From positions 2,914,001 through 2,978,000 of the forward strand of contig OZ245815.1 of NCBI GenBank assembly GCA_965228425.1: a stretch of DNA of 64,000 bases. Reading direction: 5' to 3'. The notes beneath the pieces are model-generated. The model ran no database searches, had not been told where the DNA came from, and worked only from the letters and a program-made list of their open reading frames with translations. The stretch's first letter is position 1, and every line of letters begins with the position of its first letter. The DNA is from JAJFJD01 sp965228425 (lineage in GTDB: Bacteria > Pseudomonadota > Alphaproteobacteria > UBA8366). Shown here in pieces: positions 43,665 through 53,016 of the stretch. The translations under genes and the position numbers were made by a program.

Positions 43665-44492
43665 ATGACGAACGAACCACCGTCGCAGGACGGCACGCCC
43701 TTTTTCGAAGAAGACACCCGCCCCGCAAAGCCGGGGGAGTCGGGGCCGCTGCTGCTGGACCTGGAAGGGTTCGAAGGGCCGATCGATATCCTGTTGGCGC
43801 TGGCGCGGGACCAGAAAGTCGATCTCACGAAGATTTCGATCTTGAAGCTCGCCGACCAATATCTCGAATTCATCACCCAGGCGCGGGAGCTCCGCCTCGA
43901 ACTCGCCGCGGACTATCTGGTCATGGCCGCCTGGCTGGCCTATCTCAAATCGCGGCTTCTGCTGCCGTCGGTCGAGGAGGACGGCGAGCAGCTTTCCGCC
44001 GCCGAGATGGCCGAACGGCTGGCGTTCCAACTCCAACGGCTGGAAGCGATGCGCAAGATCGGCCGCGCGTTGATGGACCGGCCCCGGCTGAACCGGGATT
44101 TCTTCGCCCGCGGTGCGCCGGAACCCGTCGAGGTCGTGAACCACTCGGTCTACGACCTGACGCTCTTCGAATTGCTCAAATCTTATGGTGAATTCCGGAC
44201 GCGCGAGAACATCACCTCGCTGCGGATCGATCCGACCGAGTTGTTTTCGACCGAGGCCGCGCTCGACCGATTGCGGTCCCTGCTGGGAGACGTGCCGGAT
44301 TGGGCGACATTATCGACCTTCCTGCCGGACGACATGCCGCGCGGCTTGGTGGCGCGGTCGGCGATGGCCGCGACCTTTGCCGCGAGCCTTGAGATGGTGA
44401 AGGCCGGCGAACTGATGGTGCGGCAGGAAGGGACGTTCGCGCCGATCTACGTTCGAAAAGCGACAGAAGAAACGCCAATGGGGACATCTTAG
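43665..44492 (+). CDS. scpA: Segregation and condensation protein A
   Basis: 275-residue kleisin subunit of the SMC-ScpAB condensin. N-terminal LDLEGFEGPIDILLALARDQKVDL binds the SMC neck, and the C-terminal winged helix with the ScpA-type HSVYDLTLFELL region is present. It starts at ATG 43665, 93 bp after nagZ, and ends 2 bp before scpB starts. Confidence 0.94.
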   Translation: MTNEPPSQDGTPFFEEDTRPAKPGESGPLLLDLEGFEGPIDILLALARDQKVDLTKISILKLADQYLEFITQARELRLELAADYLVMAAWLAYLKSRLLLPSVEEDGEQLSAAEMAERLAFQLQRLEAMRKIGRALMDRPRLNRDFFARGAPEPVEVVNHSVYDLTLFELLKSYGEFRTRENITSLRIDPTELFSTEAALDRLRSLLGDVPDWATLSTFLPDDMPRGLVARSAMAATFAASLEMVKAGELMVRQEGTFAPIYVRKATEETPMGTS

Positions 44493-44494
44493 GA

Positions 44495-45256
44495 ATGGAT
44501 CATTTCCAGCAGCTTCGTTTGCTTGAAGCCATGCTGTTCGCCGCCGCCGCACCGGTGCCCGTAAAGACGATTACCAGCCGCATGCCGGAGGGGACGGACG
44601 TCAAGGCGCTGCTCGAGGAGCTCCAGGGCATCTACGCCAACCGGGGCGTCCATCTGTGCCGTATCGGCAAGGGGTGGGGGTTCCGCACCGCGCCGGACCT
44701 AGCGCCGCATTTGCGGGTCGAGAACACGGTGTCCCGGCGGATGTCGCGGGCGGCGATCGAAACGCTCGCGATCATCGCTTATCACCAACCGATCACCCGG
44801 GCGGAGATCGAGGAAATGCGCGGCGTCGCGCTCAGCCGGGGAACGCTCGATCTGCTGCTCGAAGCCGGCTGGATACGGCCGCGGGGGCGCCGGCGGACCC
44901 CCGGTCGTCCGGTGACGTGGGGCACGTCGGAGAATTTTCTGGATCATTTCGGTCTGGAAAGCGTGGATGCGCTGCCGGGGGTCGACGAATTGAAAGCGGC
45001 GGGTCTGTTGGACCGCAAACCGGGCTTCGGGCCGTTGAGCGAAATCCGCGAGCAGCCCACCACCGAAGAATCCGATGAGGAGTCGGCCGAGGAGGAGGAA
45101 TTGTCGGCGGAGGAAGCCGTCGAGGCGGAGTTCGGCGACGATCCCGGCCCCGAGGAAACCGCCGAGGAGACGCCTGAATCGGATGACGAGGAAGAGCGGC
45201 CGACCGCCGAGGTCGTCGATTTACCGCAGTTCGCACGCTCCCGGGGCGGCGAATAG
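44495..45256 (+). CDS. scpB: Segregation and condensation protein B
   Basis: 253-residue ScpB. Winged-helix blocks are LLEAMLFAAAAPVPVKTI, MSRAAIETLAIIAYHQPITR and RGTLDLLLEAGWIRPRGR (RGRR-x-PGRP), followed by ENFLDHFGLESVDALP. The C-terminal 70 residues are an acidic, low-complexity tail (ESDEESAEEEELSAEE), longer than in many ScpB proteins. It is 2 bp from scpA, so the complex is made as an operon. Confidence 0.94.
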   Translation: MDHFQQLRLLEAMLFAAAAPVPVKTITSRMPEGTDVKALLEELQGIYANRGVHLCRIGKGWGFRTAPDLAPHLRVENTVSRRMSRAAIETLAIIAYHQPITRAEIEEMRGVALSRGTLDLLLEAGWIRPRGRRRTPGRPVTWGTSENFLDHFGLESVDALPGVDELKAAGLLDRKPGFGPLSEIREQPTTEESDEESAEEEELSAEEAVEAEFGDDPGPEETAEETPESDDEEERPTAEVVDLPQFARSRGGE

Positions 45257-45319
45257 TCCGGATGCATACCTTGCGTTAACGCAATTGCGACTTAATCTAG
45301 GTAGCAGTATTAATGTCGT

Positions 45320-46417
45320 GTGACGCAGAAACAGCATCTGGGAAGACGGGTGACCACACCGGCAGCACTCGAATTGGAAGGGCTTGGCCACACCTACGGT
45401 GACGTTACCGCCGTGGAATCCTTCAGTCTTTCCGTCGCCGCCGGTGAAGTCGTATGCCTGCTCGGGCCTTCCGGATGCGGTAAAACGACGGTATTGCGGC
45501 TGGCCGCGGGACTGGAAGAGTTGCAGCTAGGCCGGGTCGCGATCAATGGCCAGGAGGTTGCCGGCCCGGGAATTTGGGTGCCGCCCGAGGATCGCAGCGT
45601 CGGGCTGGTGTTCCAGGATTTCGCATTGTTCCCCCATCTCACCGTCGCGCAGAATGTGGATTTCGGGCTGACGGGCATGCGCGGCGAAGCCCGCCGGGCG
45701 CGTTGCGACGAGGTTTTGCGCCGGGTCGGTGTTGCCGATTTGGCCGACCGCTATCCGCATGCCCTGTCGGGCGGTCAGCAACAACGTGTGGCGTTGGCCC
45801 GCGCCATGGCGCCGAGCCCGCCGCTGATCCTGTTGGATGAACCGTTCTCCGGCCTCGATTCCCGGTTGCGGGACCAGGTACGCGATCAGACGCTGCATCT
45901 CCTGAAGCATAGTGGTCAAGCCACGCTGATGGTCACCCATGATGCCGAGGAAGCGATGTTCATGGCGGATCGCATCGCCGTCATGCGCGACGGCAGCAAT
46001 GTTCAGACGGATCGGCCGGACGCGCTGTACTACGAGCCGGTAGACGCTTTCGTCACCGAATTCTTCAGCGACGTGAACCGGTTGACCGGCGTGGTTCAGA
46101 ACGGAAGCGTCTATACGCCGTTCGGCAATCTGCCGGCCGATCCGATGCGGGACGGACAGTCCGCTGAAATCCTGATCCGGCCGGAAGCGTTGCGCCTGTC
46201 TGCAACCTCTAACGGCGAGGAAGGAACGGCGCGCGTGCTGGCGTCCCGTATGCTGGGGCGGTCAAGCTTGGTTCACCTTTGCACCTGCCGCCAAATCGGC
46301 GAGGAAATCCATCTTCATGCACGGGTTCCGGGGCGGTTTCTGCCGAAGGAGAACGAGGTCCTTCAGGTCACCTTGGATTCGACGCAAGCGTTCGTGTTCC
46401 CGGCCGCGCAGAGTTGA
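45320..46417 (+). CDS. ABC transporter ATP-binding protein (FbpC/PotA-like), orphan
   Basis: 365-residue ATPase with full motifs: Walker A GPSGCGKTTVLR, Q-loop VFQDFALFPHLTV, signature LSGGQQQRVALARA, Walker B LILLDEPFSGLD and the H-loop THDAEEA. The C-terminal 120 residues form a TOBE-like regulatory domain. This is the type paired with iron(III), spermidine or sulfate permeases, but no permease or binding-protein gene is adjacent: scpB precedes it and tatA follows. GTG 45320 is used; GTG 45350 has a better ribosome-binding site (GGAAG at 45341-45345). Confidence 0.88.
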   Translation: MTQKQHLGRRVTTPAALELEGLGHTYGDVTAVESFSLSVAAGEVVCLLGPSGCGKTTVLRLAAGLEELQLGRVAINGQEVAGPGIWVPPEDRSVGLVFQDFALFPHLTVAQNVDFGLTGMRGEARRARCDEVLRRVGVADLADRYPHALSGGQQQRVALARAMAPSPPLILLDEPFSGLDSRLRDQVRDQTLHLLKHSGQATLMVTHDAEEAMFMADRIAVMRDGSNVQTDRPDALYYEPVDAFVTEFFSDVNRLTGVVQNGSVYTPFGNLPADPMRDGQSAEILIRPEALRLSATSNGEEGTARVLASRMLGRSSLVHLCTCRQIGEEIHLHARVPGRFLPKENEVLQVTLDSTQAFVFPAAQS

Positions 46418-46599
46418 CCACATAAGCGTCGCGCGGAACGGCGTTCGAAGTCGATTGTCAGGGCGCTCAACGGCTTGGAATGCTGGGATTTCGGGATATC
46501 TCCTGGTATCAAAGGATCGTTGCGGGGCAGAGCGTGTTCTGCAATGATCGGCGCCATCTGACGCGTATCGACCCGCGCCGGTAACAAGGAGACTTCAGC

Positions 46600-46842
46600 T
46601 TGGGCACATTCAGTATTTGGCATTGGCTTATCGTCCTGGCCGTTGTCCTGATCTTATTCGGCGGCGGCGGGAAACTGTCGCGGCTTATGGGTGATTTTGG
46701 TAAAGGTTTGAAGTCCTTCAAGAAACAGGTGAAGGACGAGAACGGCGACAACGCCGACTCCCGGCCGGTCACGAATAACACGGAGGCCGAGAAGGTTGCC
46801 TCTCCGACGGCAGCGGAAAATGACAAGGCCGCGAAGGGCTAG
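46600..46842 (+). CDS. tatA: Sec-independent protein translocase TatA
   Basis: 80-residue TatA. A single membrane helix (SIWHWLIVLAVVLILFGGG) is followed by an amphipathic helix (KLSRLMGDFGKGLKSFKK) and a charged tail. It starts at TTG 46600 with AAGGAG 8 nt upstream (46586-46591). It is 44 bp ahead of tatB; together with tatC the operon exports folded, often cofactor-bearing, proteins across the inner membrane. Confidence 0.93.
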   Translation: MGTFSIWHWLIVLAVVLILFGGGGKLSRLMGDFGKGLKSFKKQVKDENGDNADSRPVTNNTEAEKVASPTAAENDKAAKG

Positions 46843-46886
46843 CCGCGTCACCGTCCTGAAATCCGTTCAACGCATGACGTGCCGCC

Positions 46887-47306
46887 ATGTTTGACATCGG
46901 CTGGCAGGAACTTTTCCTCGTCGCCCTGATCACCATCATCGTGGTCGGACCGAAGGAATTGCCGCGCGTGCTCCGCACCGTAACCCTCTGGATTCGCAAG
47001 GTTCGGTCGATGGCGCGCGAATTCCAGGACGGTATCGACGATCTCGCCCGCGAAGCCGACCTGGAGGACCTCCGCAAGGATATCGAAAAGGGCGCCGGTG
47101 TCGATTTCGGAGACGAGATCGAGCGGACGATCGACCCGTCCGGCGAGATGCGGGAGGCCGTCCAGGAGATCGGCGGCGCCGTCGAGGATACGAAGGACGC
47201 GGTCAACGACCCGAAGATCGCCGCCGACAGGCCCAAGCGGGTCGAAGGCGACACCGCCGGGCCTGATCCGAAAACTAACGGCAGCAAGACGGAAAGCGCC
47301 GGATGA
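46887..47306 (+). CDS. tatB: Sec-independent protein translocase TatB
   Basis: 139-residue TatB. N-terminal MFDIGWQELFLVALITIIVVGPKELP has the characteristic Glu8 and glycine-proline hinge of TatB, followed by an amphipathic helix and an acidic tail. It receives substrates with TatC. It lies 44 bp after tatA and overlaps tatC by 4 bp. Confidence 0.94.
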   Translation: MFDIGWQELFLVALITIIVVGPKELPRVLRTVTLWIRKVRSMAREFQDGIDDLAREADLEDLRKDIEKGAGVDFGDEIERTIDPSGEMREAVQEIGGAVEDTKDAVNDPKIAADRPKRVEGDTAGPDPKTNGSKTESAG

Positions 47307-48106
47307 GCGGGGATATCGAAGAAGCGAAAATGCCCCTGCTCGACCATTTGATCGAGCTTCGGCGGCGGCTGATCTACAGCGCGGTGTCCTTTCTGGTTTG
47401 TTTCTTGGTCAGCTTTTATTTCGCCGATCCGATCTTCAATTTCCTCGTAGCGCCACTCGCCGACCTCTGGACCGGCCAGGAGTCCCGGCGGCTGATCTAT
47501 ACCGCGCTGCACGAGAAATTCTTCACCGAGATCAAGGTCGCGTTCTTTGCCGGAGCATTCCTCGCCTTTCCGCTGATTTCCAACCAGATTTGGATGTTCG
47601 TGGCGCCGGGACTGTATCGCCACGAAAAGCGCGCTTTTCTGCCGTTCCTGATCGCCACACCCTTCCTGTTCCTGCTCGGCGCGGCCTTCGTCTACTACTT
47701 GGTTCTGCCGGTTGCGTGGCAGTTCTTTGCGGGTTTCGAACAGACTGGCGGGGAAGGCCAACTCGCGATCGCCCTGGAACCCAAGGTCAACGAGTACCTG
47801 TCCCTGGTCATGCGGCTGATCTTCGCGTTCGGCATCAGCTTCGAATTGCCGGTCCTGCTGACCTTGTTGGCGCGTGCTGGATTGGCCACCAGCCAGGGCA
47901 TGCGGGAGAAACGGCGCTATGCGATCGTCGCGGCGTTCGTCGCCGCCGCGATCCTGACGCCGCCCGATCCGCTGAGCCAGATCGGGCTCGCGCTGCCGAT
48001 CATCGCGTTGTACGAAATTTCGATCTGGTGCGCGCGGCTGGTCGAGCGCAAGCGCAAGGAGCGTGAAGACGCATTGGATGCTGAGCTCGAGGATGATGAC
48101 ATCTGA
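47303..48106 (+). CDS. tatC: Sec-independent protein translocase TatC
   Basis: 267-residue six-helix TatC. The family region PLLDHLIELRRRLIYS at the N-terminus, FTEIKVAFFAGAFLAFP, and APGLYRHEKRAFLPF are conserved; the loop FGISFELPVLL and the last helices RYAIVAAFVAAAILTPPDP fit. It recognises twin-arginine signal peptides with TatB. Start overlaps tatB by 4 bp, and serS follows after 64 bp. Confidence 0.96.
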   Translation: MSGDIEEAKMPLLDHLIELRRRLIYSAVSFLVCFLVSFYFADPIFNFLVAPLADLWTGQESRRLIYTALHEKFFTEIKVAFFAGAFLAFPLISNQIWMFVAPGLYRHEKRAFLPFLIATPFLFLLGAAFVYYLVLPVAWQFFAGFEQTGGEGQLAIALEPKVNEYLSLVMRLIFAFGISFELPVLLTLLARAGLATSQGMREKRRYAIVAAFVAAAILTPPDPLSQIGLALPIIALYEISIWCARLVERKRKEREDALDAELEDDDI

Positions 48107-48170
48107 CGGCTGGACCCGTATAAAGCCGCAGAATTCTTTATATATCCTCATTTGAGACCGGTTTAGAGCC

Positions 48171-49451
48171 ATGCACGACCTGCGCTTCATTCGTGAAAAC
48201 CCGGACGCATTCGACGCGGGCCTCGCCCGCCGTGGTCTTGCGCCCGCCTCGGCGGAAATTCTGGAGTTGGATGTTCAACGGCGCGCGGCGCAGACGTCGA
48301 TGCAGGAGATGCAGCAGCGCCGTAACGAGGCGTCGAAGCTGATCGGCGCGGCCAAGAAGTCCGGCGAGGACGCGGCCGATCTGATTGCCGAGGTGCAGTC
48401 GATCAAGGATCGTATGGACGCCGCCGAAAAGGACGAACGTGTCCAGGCAGCCGCCTTGAAGGGAATTCTCGAAACCTTGCCCAACCTGCCGGCGGACGAT
48501 GTGCCGGATGGGGCGGACGAAGGCGATAACCGTGAGGAGCGCACGGTCGGCGAGGCGCGCCCAATGACTTTCGAGGCGCGCGAACATTTCGATCTCGGTG
48601 AAGCGCTCGGCATGATGGATTTCGAGACCGCCGCAAAGCTCTCCGGCTCCCGCTTCGTGGTGCTGTCAGGCGCGTTGGCGAAGCTGGATAGGGCGCTCGC
48701 GAACTTCATGCTGACCCTGCATACCGAGGAGTTCGGTTACACCGAGGTCGTGCCGCCGGCCCTGGTGCGCTCGCAGACCATGTACGGCACGGGCCAACTG
48801 CCGAAGTTCGAAGAGGACCTCTATCGCGCCGGCGACGATTTCTGGCTGATTCCGACGGCGGAAGTGCCGTTGACGAGCCTGGTTGCCGACGACGTAACCA
48901 ATGTCGACGAATTGCCGATCCGCGTGACCGCCTGGACGCCGTGTTTCCGCTCCGAAGCGGGTTCGGCGGGCAAGGATACGCGCGGCATGCTGCGGCAGCA
49001 TCAATTCAGCAAGGTGGAATTGGTCAGCATCACGCATCCCGACGAGTCGGAGAACGAGTTGGAGCGCATGACCGGGTGTGCGGAAGAGGTCTTGAAACGC
49101 CTCGGCCTATCTTACCGGCTCGTGACGCTGTGCACCGGCGACATGGGTTTCAATGCCCGCAAGACCTACGATATCGAGGTCTGGTTGCCTGGACAGAACC
49201 GATACCGGGAAATTTCGAGCTGCTCGAATTGCTGGGATTTCCAGGCGCGGCGCATGAACGCGCGATTCAAGGTGCCGACCGAGAAGGGGACCCGGTTTGT
49301 CCACACGCTGAACGGTTCCGGCCTCGCTGTCGGGCGGACCCTGATCGCGGTGTTGGAGAATTACCAGCAGGAGGATGGGTCGATCGCCGTTCCCGATGCG
49401 CTGAAGCCCTTCATGGGCGGGCAGGATCGTATCGAGGTCGATCGAGGATAA
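48171..49451 (+). CDS. serS: Seryl-tRNA synthetase
   Basis: 426-residue class II synthetase. The N-terminal coiled coil that grips tRNA-Ser (residues about 25-105) is clear. Motif 2 reads FRSEAGSAGKDTRGMLRQHQF and motif 3 reads NGSGLAVGRTLIAVLENYQ. Length is normal. It is followed by surE (17 bp gap), a conserved order. Confidence 0.97.
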   Translation: MHDLRFIRENPDAFDAGLARRGLAPASAEILELDVQRRAAQTSMQEMQQRRNEASKLIGAAKKSGEDAADLIAEVQSIKDRMDAAEKDERVQAAALKGILETLPNLPADDVPDGADEGDNREERTVGEARPMTFEAREHFDLGEALGMMDFETAAKLSGSRFVVLSGALAKLDRALANFMLTLHTEEFGYTEVVPPALVRSQTMYGTGQLPKFEEDLYRAGDDFWLIPTAEVPLTSLVADDVTNVDELPIRVTAWTPCFRSEAGSAGKDTRGMLRQHQFSKVELVSITHPDESENELERMTGCAEEVLKRLGLSYRLVTLCTGDMGFNARKTYDIEVWLPGQNRYREISSCSNCWDFQARRMNARFKVPTEKGTRFVHTLNGSGLAVGRTLIAVLENYQQEDGSIAVPDALKPFMGGQDRIEVDRG

Positions 49452-49468
49452 GGGGCTGCGGCGAGACG

Positions 49469-50257
49469 ATGGTGGACTTGGCGAACGCCCGTATTTTGGT
49501 GGTGAACGATGACGGGATCGCCGCGCCCGGCCTCAAGGTAATGGAAAAGATTGCCCGCTCGCTGGGCAAAGAAGTGTGGGTCGTCGCCCCGCAGACCGAA
49601 CAGAGCGGCGCCAGTCATGCCTTTACGGTGACCAATTCGATCCGGGTCGAGAAGCTTGGCCGGCGGCGGTTCGCCGTTTCGGGTAGCCCGACCGATTGCG
49701 TGTTGCTGGCGGTGAGCGAGATCATGGCGGGGTCGCCGCCGGACCTTGTGCTGTCGGGCGTCAACAAAGGCGCCAACCTCGCCGAGGAGGTGATCTATTC
49801 CGGGACCGTGGCGGGCGCCATGGAGGGCGCGCTCTTGGGGTTCCGGTCGATCGCGTTGAGCCAGGCCACCGGCCCCGGCCGCACGATCGATTGGTCGACG
49901 TCGCGCCGCTACGGCGCGGACATCGTTCGGCAACTGCTGTCTGTCGACTGGACGCGCGATGTCTTCATGAACGTCAATTTTCCGGCCTGCCCGGCGAACG
50001 ATGTGCAGGATACCGTCGTGGTGCCGCAAGGCCGGCGCAGCGCCGGGTACGAGATACATGGCGTGCCGCTGCGAGGCCGCCAGTACTACATGATCGGTGA
50101 AGCGCAACACGACAATCGTCGGAAACGGGGAGATGCCGACTTCCGCGCGATCGACCGGAATGACATCGCGATCACACCGTTGCACGTCGATCTGACTCAT
50201 CGCGGCTCGTTAACGACTATTCGCTCGCTTTTTGCTACAACAAGTCCCGAACGCTAG
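49469..50257 (+). CDS. surE: 5'-nucleotidase/exopolyphosphatase SurE
   Basis: 262-residue SurE. The metal site is LVVNDDGIAAPG (Asn13, Asp14, Asp15), with SGSPTDCVL and LSGVNKGANLAEEVIYSGTVAGA completing the active site. SurE removes phosphate from nucleoside 5'/3'-monophosphates. The frame is open upstream into serS, but the ATG 49469 gives the conserved start. It is followed by pcm, as in many Proteobacteria. Confidence 0.94.
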   Translation: MVDLANARILVVNDDGIAAPGLKVMEKIARSLGKEVWVVAPQTEQSGASHAFTVTNSIRVEKLGRRRFAVSGSPTDCVLLAVSEIMAGSPPDLVLSGVNKGANLAEEVIYSGTVAGAMEGALLGFRSIALSQATGPGRTIDWSTSRRYGADIVRQLLSVDWTRDVFMNVNFPACPANDVQDTVVVPQGRRSAGYEIHGVPLRGRQYYMIGEAQHDNRRKRGDADFRAIDRNDIAITPLHVDLTHRGSLTTIRSLFATTSPER

Positions 50258-50281
50258 ACGCAAACCACACGGGACCTCGCG

Positions 50282-50932
50282 TTGACGCCGCCGACCCAAA
50301 AAATTCGTCTGATTCTCGAGCTTCGCCGCGCCGGTATCACGGACACCGGCTTACTGTCGGCGTTGGAGAAAGTACCGCGCGGCTTGTTCGTCCCCGACGC
50401 GTTTCAGGATCAGACGTGGGAAGACACCGCGCTGCCGATCGGGCATGGGCAGACCATCAGCCAGCCGACCGTCGTGGCACGGATGGTGCAAGCACTGACT
50501 CCCGACAACAACTTGAAAGTACTGGAGATCGGCAGCGGTTCGGGGTATCAGACTGCGATCCTGTCGTATCTGTTTCGCCGGGTCTATGCGATCGAACGCG
50601 AAGGAACTCTGATGCAACGCGCCGAGGACCGTATCGCGGAGTTGCGCCGTCACAATGTGACCGGCCGCACCGGGGATGGAAGTCTGGGGTGGCCCGAACA
50701 GGCGCCGTTCGAGCGGATTCTGGTATCCGCCGCATCCGAGGAAATCCCGCCGCTGTTGTGGGACCAACTCGCGGTCGGTGGGATCATGGTTTGCCCCTTG
50801 GGCGAAGATCGCGGCGAACAGCAAATCATGCGATTCGTCAAAACGGACGGTGTACCGGACGTGCAAGAGCTCGGTCCGGTCCGGTTCGTGCCGCTCGTGT
50901 CCGGGCGGGCGCAACGGAAGATCGCGGTGTAA
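50282..50932 (+). CDS. pcm: Protein-L-isoaspartate O-methyltransferase
   Basis: 216-residue PCMT that repairs isoaspartyl residues using SAM. Key motifs: ALPIGHGQTISQPTVVA, the substrate loop, and LEIGSGSGYQTAIL for SAM. The contrast with the PCMT-like protein at 10577 is that both motifs here are intact. The start is TTG 50282 (no ATG near), 24 bp after surE; the stop overlaps the nlpD-like start by 1 bp. The surE-pcm-nlpD order is widely conserved. Confidence 0.94.
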   Translation: MTPPTQKIRLILELRRAGITDTGLLSALEKVPRGLFVPDAFQDQTWEDTALPIGHGQTISQPTVVARMVQALTPDNNLKVLEIGSGSGYQTAILSYLFRRVYAIEREGTLMQRAEDRIAELRRHNVTGRTGDGSLGWPEQAPFERILVSAASEEIPPLLWDQLAVGGIMVCPLGEDRGEQQIMRFVKTDGVPDVQELGPVRFVPLVSGRAQRKIAV

Positions 50933-52188
50933 TGATCATGCAGCGATGCTCTCCTCGAACCCTCGGACTTGCGGCCACATTGCTTGCCTTGTTGATCGGC
51001 GCCTGTGCGCAGCCGGCTGATGTGGTGCTATACGAAGAAAACGCGCGCGCAAAGGAACGGCAATTGGCCTCACGTCGGGGCATCAAGGAGCCGCAAGCAC
51101 CGATTCCCCGCGCCAAGCCCCGGCAGGGACGCGGCAGCGGCGTCATCGAGAGCAAGCCGTTGCCTCCGCCGGGGGGCGCTTCCAAACAGCAGGCGCTCAG
51201 CGGTTTCACCCGCGGCAAGACCGCGGTAACGGCCTTCGATCGGAAGGGGGCCGCCGGAAAATACCAGCCGGTCCCGGCAAGTGGCGTTCATATCGTTACC
51301 AAGAAACAGACGGTCTACGCGATATCGCGCCTTTATGGCGTGCCGGTGCGCAGCCTGTTGATCATCAACGAGCTCGAGCCGCCGTATATCTTGGCGCTGG
51401 GGCAGAAGATCAAGGTGCCGGCGCAGCGCACCCACCTGGTGAACAAGGGCGACACGGTCTATTCGATTTCCCGGCGCTACGACGTTTCGCGCAAGGAACT
51501 CATGCGGCTGAACGGCGTCGGAACGCCCTTTACGATCAAAATCGGCCAGACGCTCCTGCTCCCGGCGACTCAGGCCGCCGTGACGACGGTGGCGGCCGTG
51601 GATCGGGGCGAAGGGGATAGGTCGAACATTCCGCCTGCGGCGGCCGCGCCGTCACGGCCTGCGCCGTCGCCGGAATCGCAGGTTGCCATCGCGCCGCCGC
51701 GACAGGTCATCGTGCCGCCGTCGACCAACATTCCACGGCCCAAGGGGCTCAGTCGGGGCGGTTTCATGTGGCCGATATCCGGGCGCGTGATCTCCCGGTT
51801 CGGCCCGAAGCGGGGCGGACTGCACAATGATGGGATCAACATCGCCGCGCCGCGCGGGACGCCGATCCTGGCGGCACAGAACGGCGTGGTGGCCTATCGT
51901 GGCAACGAATTGCGCGGATTCGGGAATCTCATCCTGATCAAGCACGCCAAGGGATACATGACTGCCTATGCGCACACCGACAAGATTTTGGTGAAGCGGG
52001 GGCAGCGGGTTTCGCGCGGACAGACGATCGCCAAAGTCGGCAGTTCGGGCAACGTGGCCAAGCCGCAGCTTCATTTCGAGATTCGCAAGGGCCGCCGTGC
52101 GGTCAATCCCAAGAAATACTTGCGGCAGCGGCGCGCCGCCCTGGGCGGGTCAGGAACCGTTAAGCTGCTGGCCAAGCCGTCCGGCTAG
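50932..52188 (+). CDS. nlpD: NlpD-like lipoprotein: two LysM domains and a degenerate M23 (LytM) domain
   Basis: 418-residue lipoprotein with lipobox LLIGAC (Cys25). Two LysM repeats bind peptidoglycan: GVHIVTKKQTVYAISRLYGV and THLVNKGDTVYSISRRYDV. A basic/Pro-rich linker precedes a C-terminal LytM/M23 domain (about 295-400). The catalytic ligands are altered: the first motif reads LHNDGINIAA with Asn where active enzymes have Asp, and the HxH motif reads PQLHFEIR with Gln for the first His. So it is probably not a hydrolase but an activator of septal amidases, like NlpD/EnvC. It overlaps pcm by 1 bp and the convergent DUF815 gene by 39 bp. Confidence 0.88.
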   Translation: MIMQRCSPRTLGLAATLLALLIGACAQPADVVLYEENARAKERQLASRRGIKEPQAPIPRAKPRQGRGSGVIESKPLPPPGGASKQQALSGFTRGKTAVTAFDRKGAAGKYQPVPASGVHIVTKKQTVYAISRLYGVPVRSLLIINELEPPYILALGQKIKVPAQRTHLVNKGDTVYSISRRYDVSRKELMRLNGVGTPFTIKIGQTLLLPATQAAVTTVAAVDRGEGDRSNIPPAAAAPSRPAPSPESQVAIAPPRQVIVPPSTNIPRPKGLSRGGFMWPISGRVISRFGPKRGGLHNDGINIAAPRGTPILAAQNGVVAYRGNELRGFGNLILIKHAKGYMTAYAHTDKILVKRGQRVSRGQTIAKVGSSGNVAKPQLHFEIRKGRRAVNPKKYLRQRRAALGGSGTVKLLAKPSG

Positions 52189-53016
52189 ATCCTGTACGTA
52201 TTGCCAGGCGACGCGGCCGGACCGCGCGCCGCGGGTGACCGACCATTCCTTCGCTTCCGCCTTCCAATCGATGTCGCCGGTCTTCAGGCCGTAATGCGCG
52301 ATATAGCCTTCGATCATCGCGAAGAAGGTGTCCTGGTCGCAGTTGTGGAAGCCGAGCCATAGGCCGAACCGGTCCGACAGCGACACTTTCTCCTCGACCG
52401 CCTCGGAGGGGTTGATCGCCGTGGAACGCTCGTTCTCCATCATGTCGCGCGGCAGTAGGTGCCGCCGGTTGGAAGTCGCATAGAAAATCACGTTGCCGGG
52501 ACGGCCTTCGATACCGCCTTCCAGCATCGCTTTCAGCGACTTGTAGCTGGCGTCGTCGCCATCGAAGGACAGATCGTCGCAGAAGACGATACAGCGGCGG
52601 CTGCTGCCGCGGAGAAGACCCAGCAGATGGGGCAGGCTCGGGATGTCCTCGCGATGGATTTCGACCAAGGCGAGGCTGCGGCCGTCCTCGGCATTGATCT
52701 GGGCGTGAACCGCCTTCACCAGCGAGCTTTTGCCCGTACCGCGCGCGCCCCAGAGCAGGGCGTTGTTGGCGGGAAGGCCATCGGCGAACCGCCGGGTGTT
52801 CTCCAGCAGGGTCTCAACCTGACGCCCTATACCTTTGAGAAGATTGATATCGATGCGGTTGACCACGGGAACTGGGTCGAGGGTGTTGGCCTCGGCGCGC
52901 CATACGAAGGCGTCGGCGGCGTCGAAATCCGCGGCGGCGACGGTCTCTGGGGCCAATCGCTCCAGCGCGTCGGCGATCCGCGTTAACAGGGTATGGGTCT
53001 TGTTATTGTCGTTCAT
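52150..53016 (-). CDS. DUF815-family AAA-type ATPase
   Basis: 288-residue ATP-binding protein. Walker A is LLWGARGTGKSSLVKAV; Walker B is the CIVFCDDLSFD stretch (DD); ERSTAINPSEAVEEKVSLSDRFGLWLGF then a C-terminal helical region match DUF815. Function unknown. ATG 53014-53016 is chosen; the frame continues upstream to 53091. It converges on nlpD with a 39-bp overlap and is divergent from yajC. Confidence 0.87.
   Translation of the reverse strand: MNDNNKTHTLLTRIADALERLAPETVAAADFDAADAFVWRAEANTLDPVPVVNRIDINLLKGIGRQVETLLENTRRFADGLPANNALLWGARGTGKSSLVKAVHAQINAEDGRSLALVEIHREDIPSLPHLLGLLRGSSRRCIVFCDDLSFDGDDASYKSLKAMLEGGIEGRPGNVIFYATSNRRHLLPRDMMENERSTAINPSEAVEEKVSLSDRFGLWLGFHNCDQDTFFAMIEGYIAHYGLKTGDIDWKAEAKEWSVTRGARSGRVAWQYVQDLAGRLGQQLNGS

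Noticed and set aside
48941..49468. Long open frame running upstream of surE
   Set aside because: It overlaps serS in another frame; SurE's conserved N-terminus begins at 49469.
50416..50931. Open frame upstream of the nlpD-like start
   Set aside because: It overlaps pcm in another frame; the lipobox start at 50932 is the sensible one.
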